Position numbers and translations under genes: made by a program
From: Massilia sp. CFBP 13721
GTDB lineage: Bacteria; Pseudomonadota; Gammaproteobacteria; Burkholderiales; Burkholderiaceae_D
NCBI RefSeq assembly: GCF_014842025.1
Contig: NZ_JACYUY010000025.1
Span: forward strand, 1-64,000
Length of the DNA: 64,000 nt
Reading direction: 5' to 3'
Part shown: positions 17,730-26,293 of the stretch, in pieces
Position numbering within the stretch: the stretch's first letter is position 1
How the letters are laid out: each line of letters opens with the position of its first letter
Notes under the pieces: model-generated
What the model saw: the letters and a program-made list of their open reading frames with translations, nothing else
Database searches by the model: none
Told to the model about the DNA's origin: nothing

Positions 17730-18962
17730 TCATTGGGTTTGAAGAGGGCGTTGGCGCGACGCCAGCAATGCGCCGGCGAACAGCGCCAGCGCCGACAACA
17801 CCAGTCCGCGCTGCAGGCCGCCGGGACCGTCGGCGATCCAGCCGATCATCGAGGGGCCGACGATCTGCCCCAGCGCGAACACGGTGGTGAACGCACTGAT
17901 GCCGGCCGACCAGGCGTGCTGCGGCAGGTTGTGGCGCACCAGGGCGGTGGTCGACGCCACCACCGATAGGAAAATCCCGCCGAACAGCAGTCCCGAGACG
18001 AACATCAGGCCTGGTACCGCCGTCAGCGCCGGCAGCAGCGTTGCCACGCCTAATAACGCATTCAGGATCGCCATCGCCTGCCCGCCCTTGAAGCGGTCGA
18101 GCATGCGTGCCCAGATGCGCGAGGAAGCCATCACGGCCAGGCCCAGCATGGCATAGAACAGGGTGATGATATTGCCTGCCATCCCCTGCTCCTTGAGCAA
18201 GGCAATGACGAAGGTCATGTAGCCGATATAGCCGACCCCGAACATCAGGTAGCCCGCCAGTCCGAAGCCGAAGGGAGACAGCCGGAAGCCGCCCTGCGCG
18301 CCCGCCGGCGAGGGTGCGCCGTCGACGTGTCGCGCCGGATAAATCATCGCCAGCGTCGCCAGCAGGCACAATGCCGCGAGCGCGACCCAGGCCCATTGCC
18401 AGGCGTGTTCTGCGCCCTGGGCAGCGGCGGCATCCATGGCCAGGGGCACCAGCAAGGCAGAGGCAGTGATGCCCAGGCCGGTGCCGCCGTAATACATCCC
18501 GAGCAGCAGGCCGGCGCGCTGTGGATGCAGCAAACCAAGGCGCGCCGCCAGCAGGCCGCCGGAAATGAAGATGAAGGCGCTGGCGATGCCGGCCAGGACG
18601 CGCTGGCCGATCAGCACCCCGGCGTCGACCACGAAGCCGGAAAGCAGCATGAACAGGCTGGCCAGCACGGCGCCGCCGGCCAGTGCCGCTTGCGCGCCGT
18701 AGCGCCGCATCAGGGCGGGGGTGGCCAGGGCGCCGAGAAAATAGCCGAGGGCGTTCCCGGTATTCATGGCGCCCGCCAGGAAGTAAGACCAGTCGAGGTC
18801 GGCGCGCATGGGCGGCAACAGGAGCGCATACGAAAAGCGCGTCAGTCCCAGCGAGACGGCGGCGCCGAGCGACAGGGCAAAGGCCGTCATGAAGGGCCGC
18901 CGCGCGGCCAGCGAGGCCGGACCGGGCGAGGTGTTCGATGCGCTGTTCGCATGGCTGCTCAT
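17730..18962 (-). CDS. MFS transporter, YbfB/YjiJ family
   Basis: A 410-residue, 12-helix major facilitator protein of the inner membrane. The N-terminal helix region ALSLGAAVSLGLTRFSYALL with LLPPMRADLDWSYF is characteristic of the YbfB/YjiJ group, as is the MNTGNALGYFLGAL segment. The substrate is unknown. It is transcribed with the GNAT gene downstream and is divergent from the periplasmic phosphatase gene. Confidence 0.9.
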   Translation of the reverse strand: MSSHANSASNTSPGPASLAARRPFMTAFALSLGAAVSLGLTRFSYALLLPPMRADLDWSYFLAGAMNTGNALGYFLGALATPALMRRYGAQAALAGGAVLASLFMLLSGFVVDAGVLIGQRVLAGIASAFIFISGGLLAARLGLLHPQRAGLLLGMYYGGTGLGITASALLVPLAMDAAAAQGAEHAWQWAWVALAALCLLATLAMIYPARHVDGAPSPAGAQGGFRLSPFGFGLAGYLMFGVGYIGYMTFVIALLKEQGMAGNIITLFYAMLGLAVMASSRIWARMLDRFKGGQAMAILNALLGVATLLPALTAVPGLMFVSGLLFGGIFLSVVASTTALVRHNLPQHAWSAGISAFTTVFALGQIVGPSMIGWIADGPGGLQRGLVLSALALFAGALLASRQRPLQTQ

Positions 18963-19049
18963 GGCATGATTGTAGATTCAAAACCCGGCCCGCCGGCATT
19001 TTCCGGTAGCAGGTTTACAATCCTGGTTCAATCCGAGAAAGCCGCTCCC

Positions 19050-19568
19050 ATGTCCCCCCTGCCACGCCTGCTGACCCTCCTTGCGCTCCTCCTGTCCATG
19101 ATCTCGCCCACCATCGCCCTTGCCGCTCCCGACATGATCTATCTCGTGCGCCACGGCGAAAAGACGTCCGACGAAAAGGATCCTGCGCTGACCGCGCAGG
19201 GCCGTCAACGCGCGCAGAACATCGCCACGATGCTGAATAAAGCCGGCATCGCCCACGTCTTCAGCACGCCGACGAACCGCACGCGCCAGACCGCGCAGCC
19301 GCTGGCGCAAGCGCGCGGCTTGCCGGTACAGGAATACGATCCGCGTGCTCCCAAAACGCTGGTCGAGAAGGTGAAGGGTTTAACCGGACCGGTGCTGGTC
19401 GTCGGCCACTCGAACACGTTATCGGAGCTGGTGCGTCTGTTCGGCGGCCAGCCAGGCGCCGAGATTGCCGACAACGAGTACGACCGCGTCTACCAGCTGA
19501 TTCCCGCTGCGGACGCCATGACCACGGTGGTGTTCACCTCCTTGCCGGCGACCGGCCCGGCGCCCTGA
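19050..19568 (+). CDS. Exported histidine phosphatase (phosphoglycerate mutase-like) family protein
   Basis: A 172-residue protein with an N-terminal signal peptide (LLTLLALLLSMISPTIALAA). The catalytic RHG motif is in YLVRHGEKTSDEKD, with ALTAQGRQRAQ, the substrate-binding STPTNRTRQTAQPLA and the second histidine in VVGHSNTLSELVR. These are the features of a small SixA-like or broad-specificity periplasmic phosphatase. The physiological substrate is unknown. It converges on the TonB receptor gene with only 10 bp between stop codons. Confidence 0.9.
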   Translation: MSPLPRLLTLLALLLSMISPTIALAAPDMIYLVRHGEKTSDEKDPALTAQGRQRAQNIATMLNKAGIAHVFSTPTNRTRQTAQPLAQARGLPVQEYDPRAPKTLVEKVKGLTGPVLVVGHSNTLSELVRLFGGQPGAEIADNEYDRVYQLIPAADAMTTVVFTSLPATGPAP

Positions 19569-19578
19569 GCCCTGGGCC

Positions 19579-21666
19579 TTACAGCGCGCGCTCGAGGCCG
19601 AGACGCATGCTGGCCATGCCATCCCAGGCGAGCGCGCGCGTGACGCTGCTGCCATCGGCGCCGAGGTACACCGTCCCCGCGCGCCGCACCTGGCCCAGCG
19701 CATTGACCACGCTCACGCGCACGCGCCACTGCGCATCCAGCTTGCGGGTCCAGTACAGGTCGAGCAGCGCCAGCCGGTCGGCCCAGGTGGTGACGCCATC
19801 GCTCGAGCGGCTGCGGGCGCTTGCGCGCAGATTCACGTTCGCGCCCGCGTCCCAGCCGGCGCCGCGGTAGTCGATGCCGGCATTCGCCGTGAACGGCACC
19901 TGTTCGGCCAGGGTGTTGTCGGGACCGGGCACATGGCGCACGCGTGACCAGTTGCGGCCCGCATTCAGGCGCAGCTCGAAGGCCATGGCGCCGAATTTCA
20001 CGGGCGACTTCAGGTCGGCCTCGATGCCGGCCAGGTCGGCATCCCCATTGTTGATGGGCCGCGCCACCCAGCTGGCGCCGTCGCGGTACAGCTGCCCGGT
20101 CGTCACGTCGCTCACACGTTTTACGTAGCCCGACAACGTGGCCGTGCCGCCCTTGCCGAGCGGGCGCTCCCAGGCCAGGTCCAGGCCCCAGCTCAGTTCC
20201 GGGCGCAGGTCCGGATTGCCCTCGGCGTCGGGATTGGCGGGGCCGTTGTTGTTGTTGATCGTGTAGCGGCGCGGGACCAGGTTGCTGGTCAAGGGCGCTT
20301 TGTAGGTGCGCGCCAGCGCCAGGCGCAGCTGGTTTTTATCCGGCAGCTTCCACAGCAGCTGCAGGATCGGGCTGGCCACGCTGCTGCTGGTGGCCACGCG
20401 CGCCAGGTCGGCGCCATCGGTCCCGGTGCGCAGGCCCTCCCAGCGCAAGCCGGCATACCCTTCGAAGGCATCCGAGATGGTCCACTCGTCCTGGGCGAAC
20501 AGCGCCAGGCGCTCGACCCGCGCCGTGTAGTCCTGCAGGCGCAGCGCCGCGTTGGGGACGCCGCCCAGGGTATCGGTCTGGTTGCGGTGCTCGCTGCGCG
20601 TGGTGCGGCTGGCATCCCAGCCGAGGCCCAGGCTGTGCGCGGCGCCCAACGGCGCCAGGTATTTGCCGTTCAGGCTGGCCGTGCGCTCGTCGGCGCCCGA
20701 AGCCACCGCCCGCGCCAGGCCCGGTTCGCCGCTCGGGCGGGTACCGAGGAACAGGTAGTCGCCGCGGCGCCGGCTCGTATCGACGACGCCTTTCACGGTC
20801 AGCTTGCCGGCGCCCGTGAACCGGTGGGCCCAGGCCAGGTCGCTGCGCAGGTTGGCGACGCGCGAACCCATGCCGGCGCTGCTGGCGGGGTAGTCGGTCG
20901 GCGGGCCGCGCAGCGTCGCTTCGTCCGCCGCCGTCGCGCCCTGCGAGCGCACCAGGCCAAGCAGGGCATTCCAGCCAAGGGTTTCGCCATTCTCGAATGT
21001 CCAGTTCAGGCGCGGCGTCAGGTTCAGGCGGTCGATGCGGGCGAGACCCGATTCGATGAAGCGGCGCGCTTCGGTCGTGACGCCCGCTTCCGCGACCGTC
21101 TCGTCGGTCAGCACGCTGTCGATGCGCACGGTGCGCTCGAAGGCGGCGCCGGCCGACCAGGCCAGGTTGCCGCGCTTGCCGCTCACTTGCGTCGAGGCTG
21201 ACGGACTCCATTCGCCGTGCTGGTAGCCGCTGGAGACCTTGTCTTCGCGCCGCCCGCCACTGCGCTTGCGCAACACGATGTTGATGCTGCCGGCGACCGC
21301 CTGTGTGCTGCGGTCGGCTGTCGGGCTGCGCGCGATCTCGATGCGCTCGACCAGTTCGGGGGCGATCGCATCGATGCTAAAACCCTGCGGCACCGGTTCG
21401 CCATCGACCAGGATCTGCGTGTAGCCGTTGCCGAGGCCGCGCATGCGCACCTCATTGCCGACCACCGAGATACCGCCCTGGCGTTTCAGGACGTCGGCCA
21501 GGTTGTTATCTCCGTAGGCGGCGATTTCGGCACGGCCGACCACCTTGCTGGCGGCCGCCGTGTCGGGCCGATCGACCGCGCCCTTGACCTCGACCCGCGC
21601 CAGCGCCTCCTGCGCGGCGGCATACGGTAACGGGGACAGCAGCAGGAGCAGGGACAGGCGATGCAT
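19579..21666 (-). CDS. TonB-dependent outer membrane receptor
   Basis: A 695-residue outer-membrane protein with a signal peptide (LSLLLLLSPLPYAAAQ). The plug domain follows: AEIAAYGDNNLADVLKRQGG, MRGLGNGYTQILVDGEPVP, and a final VAGSINIVLRKR. A 22-stranded barrel makes up the rest, including the late NPDLRPELSWGLDLAWE segment. It lacks an N-terminal STN signalling domain. The ligand (siderophore, vitamin or carbohydrate) cannot be assigned. It is divergent from the LytS/LytTR pair across 145 bp, suggesting but not proving control by that system. The start at 21666 is chosen because the signal peptide begins there. Confidence 0.92.
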   Translation of the reverse strand: MHRLSLLLLLSPLPYAAAQEALARVEVKGAVDRPDTAAASKVVGRAEIAAYGDNNLADVLKRQGGISVVGNEVRMRGLGNGYTQILVDGEPVPQGFSIDAIAPELVERIEIARSPTADRSTQAVAGSINIVLRKRSGGRREDKVSSGYQHGEWSPSASTQVSGKRGNLAWSAGAAFERTVRIDSVLTDETVAEAGVTTEARRFIESGLARIDRLNLTPRLNWTFENGETLGWNALLGLVRSQGATAADEATLRGPPTDYPASSAGMGSRVANLRSDLAWAHRFTGAGKLTVKGVVDTSRRRGDYLFLGTRPSGEPGLARAVASGADERTASLNGKYLAPLGAAHSLGLGWDASRTTRSEHRNQTDTLGGVPNAALRLQDYTARVERLALFAQDEWTISDAFEGYAGLRWEGLRTGTDGADLARVATSSSVASPILQLLWKLPDKNQLRLALARTYKAPLTSNLVPRRYTINNNNGPANPDAEGNPDLRPELSWGLDLAWERPLGKGGTATLSGYVKRVSDVTTGQLYRDGASWVARPINNGDADLAGIEADLKSPVKFGAMAFELRLNAGRNWSRVRHVPGPDNTLAEQVPFTANAGIDYRGAGWDAGANVNLRASARSRSSDGVTTWADRLALLDLYWTRKLDAQWRVRVSVVNALGQVRRAGTVYLGADGSSVTRALAWDGMASMRLGLERAL

Positions 21667-21811
21667 GGACGTGAACGAGTGAAATGGAGCGGCGATTCTA
21701 GGGCTTGCCCCATGCACAGTACCAGCCGTGTGACGAAATGCCGCCGGGGCGTGACGAGCGGCGCCGGCCGTCGTTTTTTGCCCCTGCCGGCGCTGCTATA
21801 CTCGGCCCACC

Positions 21812-22918
21812 ATGCAGCCACAGCATAGCAAGATTGTCCGCACCATCGCCCACCACGTCGCCTTCTGGACTGCGCTGTGCGCCGCCGGCGCGCTCGGCGT
21901 GTACACCGACCGCGTCCAGCTCGGCCGCGAAGCGATCTATGCCCTTATCTTGCGCGAATGGTGGGTCGGACACATCCCGGTCATGGCCCTCAGCAGCGCG
22001 CTCAGCCTGGCGCTGGTGCGGCGCCCCGCCCTGTTCGTCGAACGCCGCACGACGCTGCGCGTGTATGCCGGCATCGTGCTACTGTTCCTGCCGCTCGAAT
22101 GGTGGTTCCTCGCCTGCGCCGACGTGCTGCTGCGCGGCGAGGTGCTGACCCTGGCCAGCGGCTGGCGCGAATTCACGCAGATGGGCAAGATGACCTGGTT
22201 CGGCGAGACCGCCTGGACCACCGGCACCTTCATCGCCATGGTCGCCATCGGCAACCACCGCGAAGCACGTGCCCGCAGCGAAGCCTTCGCCAAGGCCCAG
22301 GCGGAAAATTTGAACCTGCACCTGGCCCTCGAACAGCAGCGCATGCTGGCCCTGCGCGCGCAGCTCGAACCGCATTTCATCTTCAATGCCCTGAACGCGA
22401 TCAGCGCCCTGGTGCGCGCCGGCGACAAGGCGGATGCGCTGGCCGGCATCGGCCGCCTGTCCGATCTGCTGCGCTATGCCTTGTCCGCCACCCAGCGCGA
22501 ACAGGCGACCATCGACGAAGAACTCGGTTTTATCCGCGACTACCTCGCCCTGCAGCGACTGCGCTACGGCGAACGCCTGCGCATCCGCATCGACGGCGAC
22601 GACGAGCGGGTGCGGCGCGGAGAATGCCCGCCCTTGCTGCTGCAGCCGCTGATCGAGAACGCGCTGCGCCACGACCTCGATTGCCACGACGGCGCCGGCG
22701 ACATCCGCCTCTCGTTCGAGCGCAGCGCCGACGAACTCCTGATCCGCGTGATGAACCCGGTCAGCGCCTACAGTTCTCCCAATCCCGGCACCGGCCTCGG
22801 TTTGGCGAATACGCGCGCGCGCCTGGCCCTGGCCAACCCGCGCGCCACGCTGCGCACCGAACAGCAGGGTAGCCACTTCCTCGCCGAGATCAGCCTGCCG
22901 CTGGCGCTGCGCGACTGA
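21812..22918 (+). CDS. Sensor histidine kinase, LytS/AlgZ (His_kinase) family
   Basis: A 368-residue membrane kinase. The first 150 residues hold four hydrophobic helices with short loops. A coiled segment follows (ARSEAFAKAQAENLNLHLAL), then the phosphorylated histidine in LRAQLEPHFIFNALNAIS (near residue 186). The ATPase part has the N box (LLLQPLIENALRH) and the G box GTGLGLANTRARL. It is followed after 3 bp by the LytTR response regulator, its likely partner. The signal sensed is unknown. Confidence 0.93.
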   Translation: MQPQHSKIVRTIAHHVAFWTALCAAGALGVYTDRVQLGREAIYALILREWWVGHIPVMALSSALSLALVRRPALFVERRTTLRVYAGIVLLFLPLEWWFLACADVLLRGEVLTLASGWREFTQMGKMTWFGETAWTTGTFIAMVAIGNHREARARSEAFAKAQAENLNLHLALEQQRMLALRAQLEPHFIFNALNAISALVRAGDKADALAGIGRLSDLLRYALSATQREQATIDEELGFIRDYLALQRLRYGERLRIRIDGDDERVRRGECPPLLLQPLIENALRHDLDCHDGAGDIRLSFERSADELLIRVMNPVSAYSSPNPGTGLGLANTRARLALANPRATLRTEQQGSHFLAEISLPLALRD

Positions 22919-22921
22919 CCT

Positions 22922-23683
22922 ATGCAGACTTCACCCATTCACTACGCGATCGTCGACGACGAAGAACCCGGCCGCAACAACCTGCGCCTGGCGATGGAGG
23001 CCCATCCCGGCTGGCGGCTCGTGTTCGAGGCCGATAGCGCGGCGCGCGCACGCACGGGGCTGGCGCGCTGCCGCATCGACCTGCTCTTCCTCGACATCCA
23101 GATGCCGCGCGAATCGGGCCTGCTGCTGGCGCGCGAACTGGGTCGCCTGGCCGAGCCGCCCTTGGTGGTGTTTGTCACCGCCCACAACACATACGCGATC
23201 GACGCCTTCGACGTGCACGCGCTCGACTATCTGCTCAAACCCCTGGACGATGCGCGCCTGGCGCAGGCGGTGGAACGGGCCGCGCTACTGCTGGCCGGAC
23301 GCCAGCGCGGCGCCTACGGGCGCGCCTTGCAGGCTTATACCGAAGGGCCGGCCTACCTCGCGCAGATCAGCGTGCGCTCGGTCGGACGCATCGACCAGGT
23401 GCGGGTGGCCGACATCCTCTGGTGCGAGGCGCAGGGGAACTACGTGGCGCTGCATACGGCGACGGGCTCGCCGCTGCACCGGGTGGCGCTGAGCCGGCTG
23501 GAAGAGCACCTGGATCCGGCGCAGTTCCTGCGGGTGCATCGCGGTGCGATCGTGCGCCGTGGGCAGGCGGCGGGCTTGAGTGTGGTGGGAGATGGGAGTT
23601 ATCTGCTGCGCTTGCGCTGCGGGGTCGAGGTGACCGTCAGCGAGCGGTATGTCGCGACAGTGCGGGAGCTGCTGGGAGCGTGA
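22922..23683 (+). CDS. LytTR-family DNA-binding response regulator
   Basis: A 253-residue regulator. The receiver domain (about 7-120) has the acidic pair in YAIVDDEEPG, the phosphoacceptor Asp in LLFLDIQMP (near residue 57) and the lysine in DYLLKPLDD. The C-terminal LytTR domain (about 150-250) shows ILWCEAQGNYVALHT and FLRVHRGAIV, the typical beta-sheet DNA-binding fold. It is co-transcribed with the sensor kinase. Targets are not evident; the divergent TonB receptor is the nearest candidate. Confidence 0.93.
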   Translation: MQTSPIHYAIVDDEEPGRNNLRLAMEAHPGWRLVFEADSAARARTGLARCRIDLLFLDIQMPRESGLLLARELGRLAEPPLVVFVTAHNTYAIDAFDVHALDYLLKPLDDARLAQAVERAALLLAGRQRGAYGRALQAYTEGPAYLAQISVRSVGRIDQVRVADILWCEAQGNYVALHTATGSPLHRVALSRLEEHLDPAQFLRVHRGAIVRRGQAAGLSVVGDGSYLLRLRCGVEVTVSERYVATVRELLGA

Positions 23684-23709
23684 TGGCGCGAATGTTCATC
23701 GGTGCCACC

Positions 23710-23958
23710 GGCGGGCATGCCCGCCCTACGTTACGCCGTAGACCGTAGGGCGGGCATGCCCGCCAATCACCGCATGCGCCAACGCGGCGTCAGCAACATC
23801 GCGGGATTACGCCGACCGTAGGGCGGGCATGCCCGCCAATCACCGCGTGCGCCAACGCGGCGTCAGCAACATCGCGGGCTTACGCCGACCGTAGGGCGGG
23901 CATGCCCGCCGATCACCGCCTGCGTCAACGCGGCGTCAGCAGCACCACGGATTACGGC
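23710..23958. repeat. Three 73-bp tandem repeats with a 16-nt palindromic core
   Basis: The palindrome GGCGGGCATGCCCGCC occurs at 23710, 23749, 23822 and 23895. The last three begin a 73-bp unit (GACCGTAGGGCGGG...) starting at 23741, 23814 and 23887. The unit continues with AACGCGGCGTCAGCAACATC and ends GGATTACGCC. The first copy, at 23710, is an inverted neighbour ending CCTACG. The third unit runs into the M14 peptidase gene, so that gene's stop codon (TTA on this strand, 23952-23954) lies within repeat sequence. No gene lies here. Confidence 0.9.
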
Positions 23959-25724
23959 GCAACGTTCGCGCGCAGCACCGGATACAAATTCAAACGCTCG
24001 TCCCACGACGCATGCCGGCGGGCGAAGAATTCGAGGCGGGCGTGCGGGTTTTTCGCAAACGCCGGGTCGCTCTCGAGGCGGCGCTTGAATTCGGCGGCCA
24101 CGGCCGGGTCGGCCGCCATCTGTTCGCGCGCGACGTCTTCGGCGACGTACTCTTCCATGTATTCCTTCGGCTCGAAGGCATTGTTGAACAAGCCCCAGGC
24201 CAGCAGCGAATCGGGCGCCTGCGGCTCCAGCAGCGCCATCACCAGGCGCGCCTTGGGCTGGGCGATCGGCACGAACAGGGCGCCGCGGCCGACGTCGCGC
24301 GCTTCGCTCTTCCAGCTGCCTTCCACCGTCAGGCGCTGGTGCGATTCCAGCGATTTGGTCCCAAACGTCGCCTTGTCGGCGCGGAAGGTCTCGCCGGCGA
24401 AACGCGCCAGCGGCTTGTCGAGCTTGCGAAAGCCAATGCCGTGCTGGGTCAGTTTGGCCGCGACCATGGCGGCATGCGCAGCGGGGACGATGTAGCCGGC
24501 GCGCGGCGCGGCCACCTGCAGGTCGGCCACGACCTCGTCGCGCAGCGGCACGCGCCAGACCTGCGGTTTGTTTTCGTCGTAGCGCGTCATCAGGATGCCG
24601 GAGACGTCGGACGGCGTACGCGTGTATGCGTAGCCGTTGAAATCGACCATGGTCGATTTCTCGGTGGTCTTATAGGTCAGCGCCACCGGCGTGCCGGCCA
24701 GGCGCGCGGCGCGGGCATCGGCTGCGGCGGCGGCAAGCTGCCACTGTTTGCCGTGCTGCGCCACCTGCTCCAGCACCGAGATCACGCTGTTGTGGGTGAT
24801 GCGCACGCGGGTCGGATAGTCCTTCCACGAATGGGTTTCGACCAGCATCGCCATGCGGTTACGCAGCGGGAAGTAGCCGGTCGAGAAGCGTGGGTCGGAG
24901 ACGCCGTCGACAAACCCCGATTGCGGATCGTCGGTTTTGGCGAACGACATGTAGTAGGACTGCGGCGTCGAGCCCTGTTTCGCGATGTCGGCGATGACGT
25001 TGGCGCGCAGCGCCAGGCCGGCCTTGCGGAACTCGGGATCGGCCGAATAGACCGGTTCGACCTGGATCGAGACGTCGTGCTGGAACTTGGCGCCGTCGGT
25101 CACGTGCAGGTCGACATAGGTCAGCGGGTCCCAGGCGTTCACCAGGTTCAGCATGGCCTGCATCTCGGGCGCGTCGGCTTTCACGTAGTCGCGGTTCAGG
25201 TTGAAATTCTGGGCGGTGGTGCGCCAGCCCATTTCGACCGGACCGCGCTGGTTGGGACGGTTCCACTGCTGGAAGCGCTCGTGGCCGTCGACGTTGAACA
25301 CCGGGACGAACAGCAGCACCTGCTTGTCGAGGGCGCCTTTTGCCAGGCGATTTTCCAGCACTTCGCGCAGCGCCAGGAAGCCGGCGTCCTTGCCGTCGAT
25401 CTCGCCGGCGTGGATGCCGCCCTGGATCAGGGTGACGGGAATGCCCTGTTTATTTGCCGCCTGCGGCGTAAAGGCGCCGCTGCGGGTGGCGACCAACGCC
25501 AGCATCGGCCGGTCTTCGGGGGTGCGCCCGAATTCGATGCATTTGACTTCCTTCGGATACGCCTTGGCAAACGCTGCGCACAGGTGAATCACTTCGTCGT
25601 AGCGGCCGGTGGCCTGGAAGCCGGAGCGCTCCGAGACCGTGGTCAGGTTGGAAGCGGCCGTATTGGCATGGGCGGACAGGGGCGAAGCGGCAAGCAGTGC
25701 AAGCAATAATGCAGAACGAATCAT
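23952..25724 (-). CDS. Exported M14-family zinc carboxypeptidase-like protein
   Basis: A 590-residue protein with a signal peptide (SALLLALLAASPLSAHA). The zinc ligands of an M14 peptidase are visible: HxxE in QGGIHAGEIDGKD (near residue 101-104) and the later histidine in YVDLHVTDGAKF. The substrate-binding NLNRDY comes in between, and a candidate catalytic Glu is in MLVETHSWKDY. The C-terminal 200 residues are an extra domain of unknown function. It is likely periplasmic or secreted and acts on peptides or peptidoglycan-type substrates. The end of the gene enters the 73-bp tandem repeat. Confidence 0.9.
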   Translation of the reverse strand: MIRSALLLALLAASPLSAHANTAASNLTTVSERSGFQATGRYDEVIHLCAAFAKAYPKEVKCIEFGRTPEDRPMLALVATRSGAFTPQAANKQGIPVTLIQGGIHAGEIDGKDAGFLALREVLENRLAKGALDKQVLLFVPVFNVDGHERFQQWNRPNQRGPVEMGWRTTAQNFNLNRDYVKADAPEMQAMLNLVNAWDPLTYVDLHVTDGAKFQHDVSIQVEPVYSADPEFRKAGLALRANVIADIAKQGSTPQSYYMSFAKTDDPQSGFVDGVSDPRFSTGYFPLRNRMAMLVETHSWKDYPTRVRITHNSVISVLEQVAQHGKQWQLAAAAADARAARLAGTPVALTYKTTEKSTMVDFNGYAYTRTPSDVSGILMTRYDENKPQVWRVPLRDEVVADLQVAAPRAGYIVPAAHAAMVAAKLTQHGIGFRKLDKPLARFAGETFRADKATFGTKSLESHQRLTVEGSWKSEARDVGRGALFVPIAQPKARLVMALLEPQAPDSLLAWGLFNNAFEPKEYMEEYVAEDVAREQMAADPAVAAEFKRRLESDPAFAKNPHARLEFFARRHASWDERLNLYPVLRANVAP

Positions 25725-25859
25725 CGGTGAAGCTCCGGCAGGTAAAGGGAGGCGGCAAAGCGGAAAATTATAGTCGGGTTTGGCCCCGTGCAGACGAGCG
25801 CTTTGCGGCCCAGCCCTTTGTTATGCTCGGCCGTATTGACAAGCGTGAGGGGAATACCG

Positions 25860-26261
25860 ATGACGACCGAATTGACGATCCTGGCCTGGACCCTGGTGCT
25901 GGCGCTGGTGCAGATCATGCTGACGGCGCAGCTGCGTACGCAGGAAACCGGCCTGCAGTACAACATGAGCGCGCGCGACGGCGAGGCGCCGCCGCCGCGC
26001 CCGATCACGGCGCGCCTTCAGCGGGCGCAAGCGAACCTGTTCGAAACGCTGCCGTTGTTCGCCGCCGCGGTCCTGATCGCGCATGTGGCGAACGAGGAAA
26101 GCACGGTGACGCTGTGGGGCTGCTGGCTGTACCTGCTTGCGCGCGTGGTTTATTTACCGCTGTACGCGTTCGGCGTGCCGGTGCTGCGCTCGCTGGTGTG
26201 GGGGGTGTCGCTGGTGGGACTGGTGATGGTACTGGCGGCGGTGCTGGTGAATAAAACGTAG
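25860..26261 (+). CDS. MAPEG-family membrane protein
   Basis: A 133-residue protein with four predicted helices, of the MAPEG (eicosanoid and glutathione metabolism membrane protein) family. It has the conserved Arg/Asn segment ARLQRAQANLFETLPLFAAAV and the late YLLARVVYLPLYAFGVP. Bacterial members are poorly characterised. The ATG at 25860 is preceded by GAGGGGAAT. The stop codon TAG lies in the left arm of a 26-bp perfect inverted repeat. Confidence 0.9.
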   Translation: MTTELTILAWTLVLALVQIMLTAQLRTQETGLQYNMSARDGEAPPPRPITARLQRAQANLFETLPLFAAAVLIAHVANEESTVTLWGCWLYLLARVVYLPLYAFGVPVLRSLVWGVSLVGLVMVLAAVLVNKT

Positions 26262-26282
26262 GGTGGCCCGGTCCACCCTACG
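26257..26282. repeat. 26-bp perfect inverted repeat at the MAPEG gene end
   Basis: CGTAGGGTGG (26257-26266) and CCACCCTACG (26273-26282) are exact reverse complements around CCCGGT. The repeat belongs to the dispersed GTAGGGTGG family. It contains the stop codon of the upstream gene and ends 12 bp before the stop of the convergent S41 gene. It could act as a bidirectional hairpin, but no T-run follows on either side. Confidence 0.85.
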
Positions 26283-26293
26283 AACGCGGCGTG

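Noticed and set aside
23741..23958. CRISPR array
   Set aside because: The 73-bp units are contiguous tandem repeats with no distinct spacers, and no cas genes are present.
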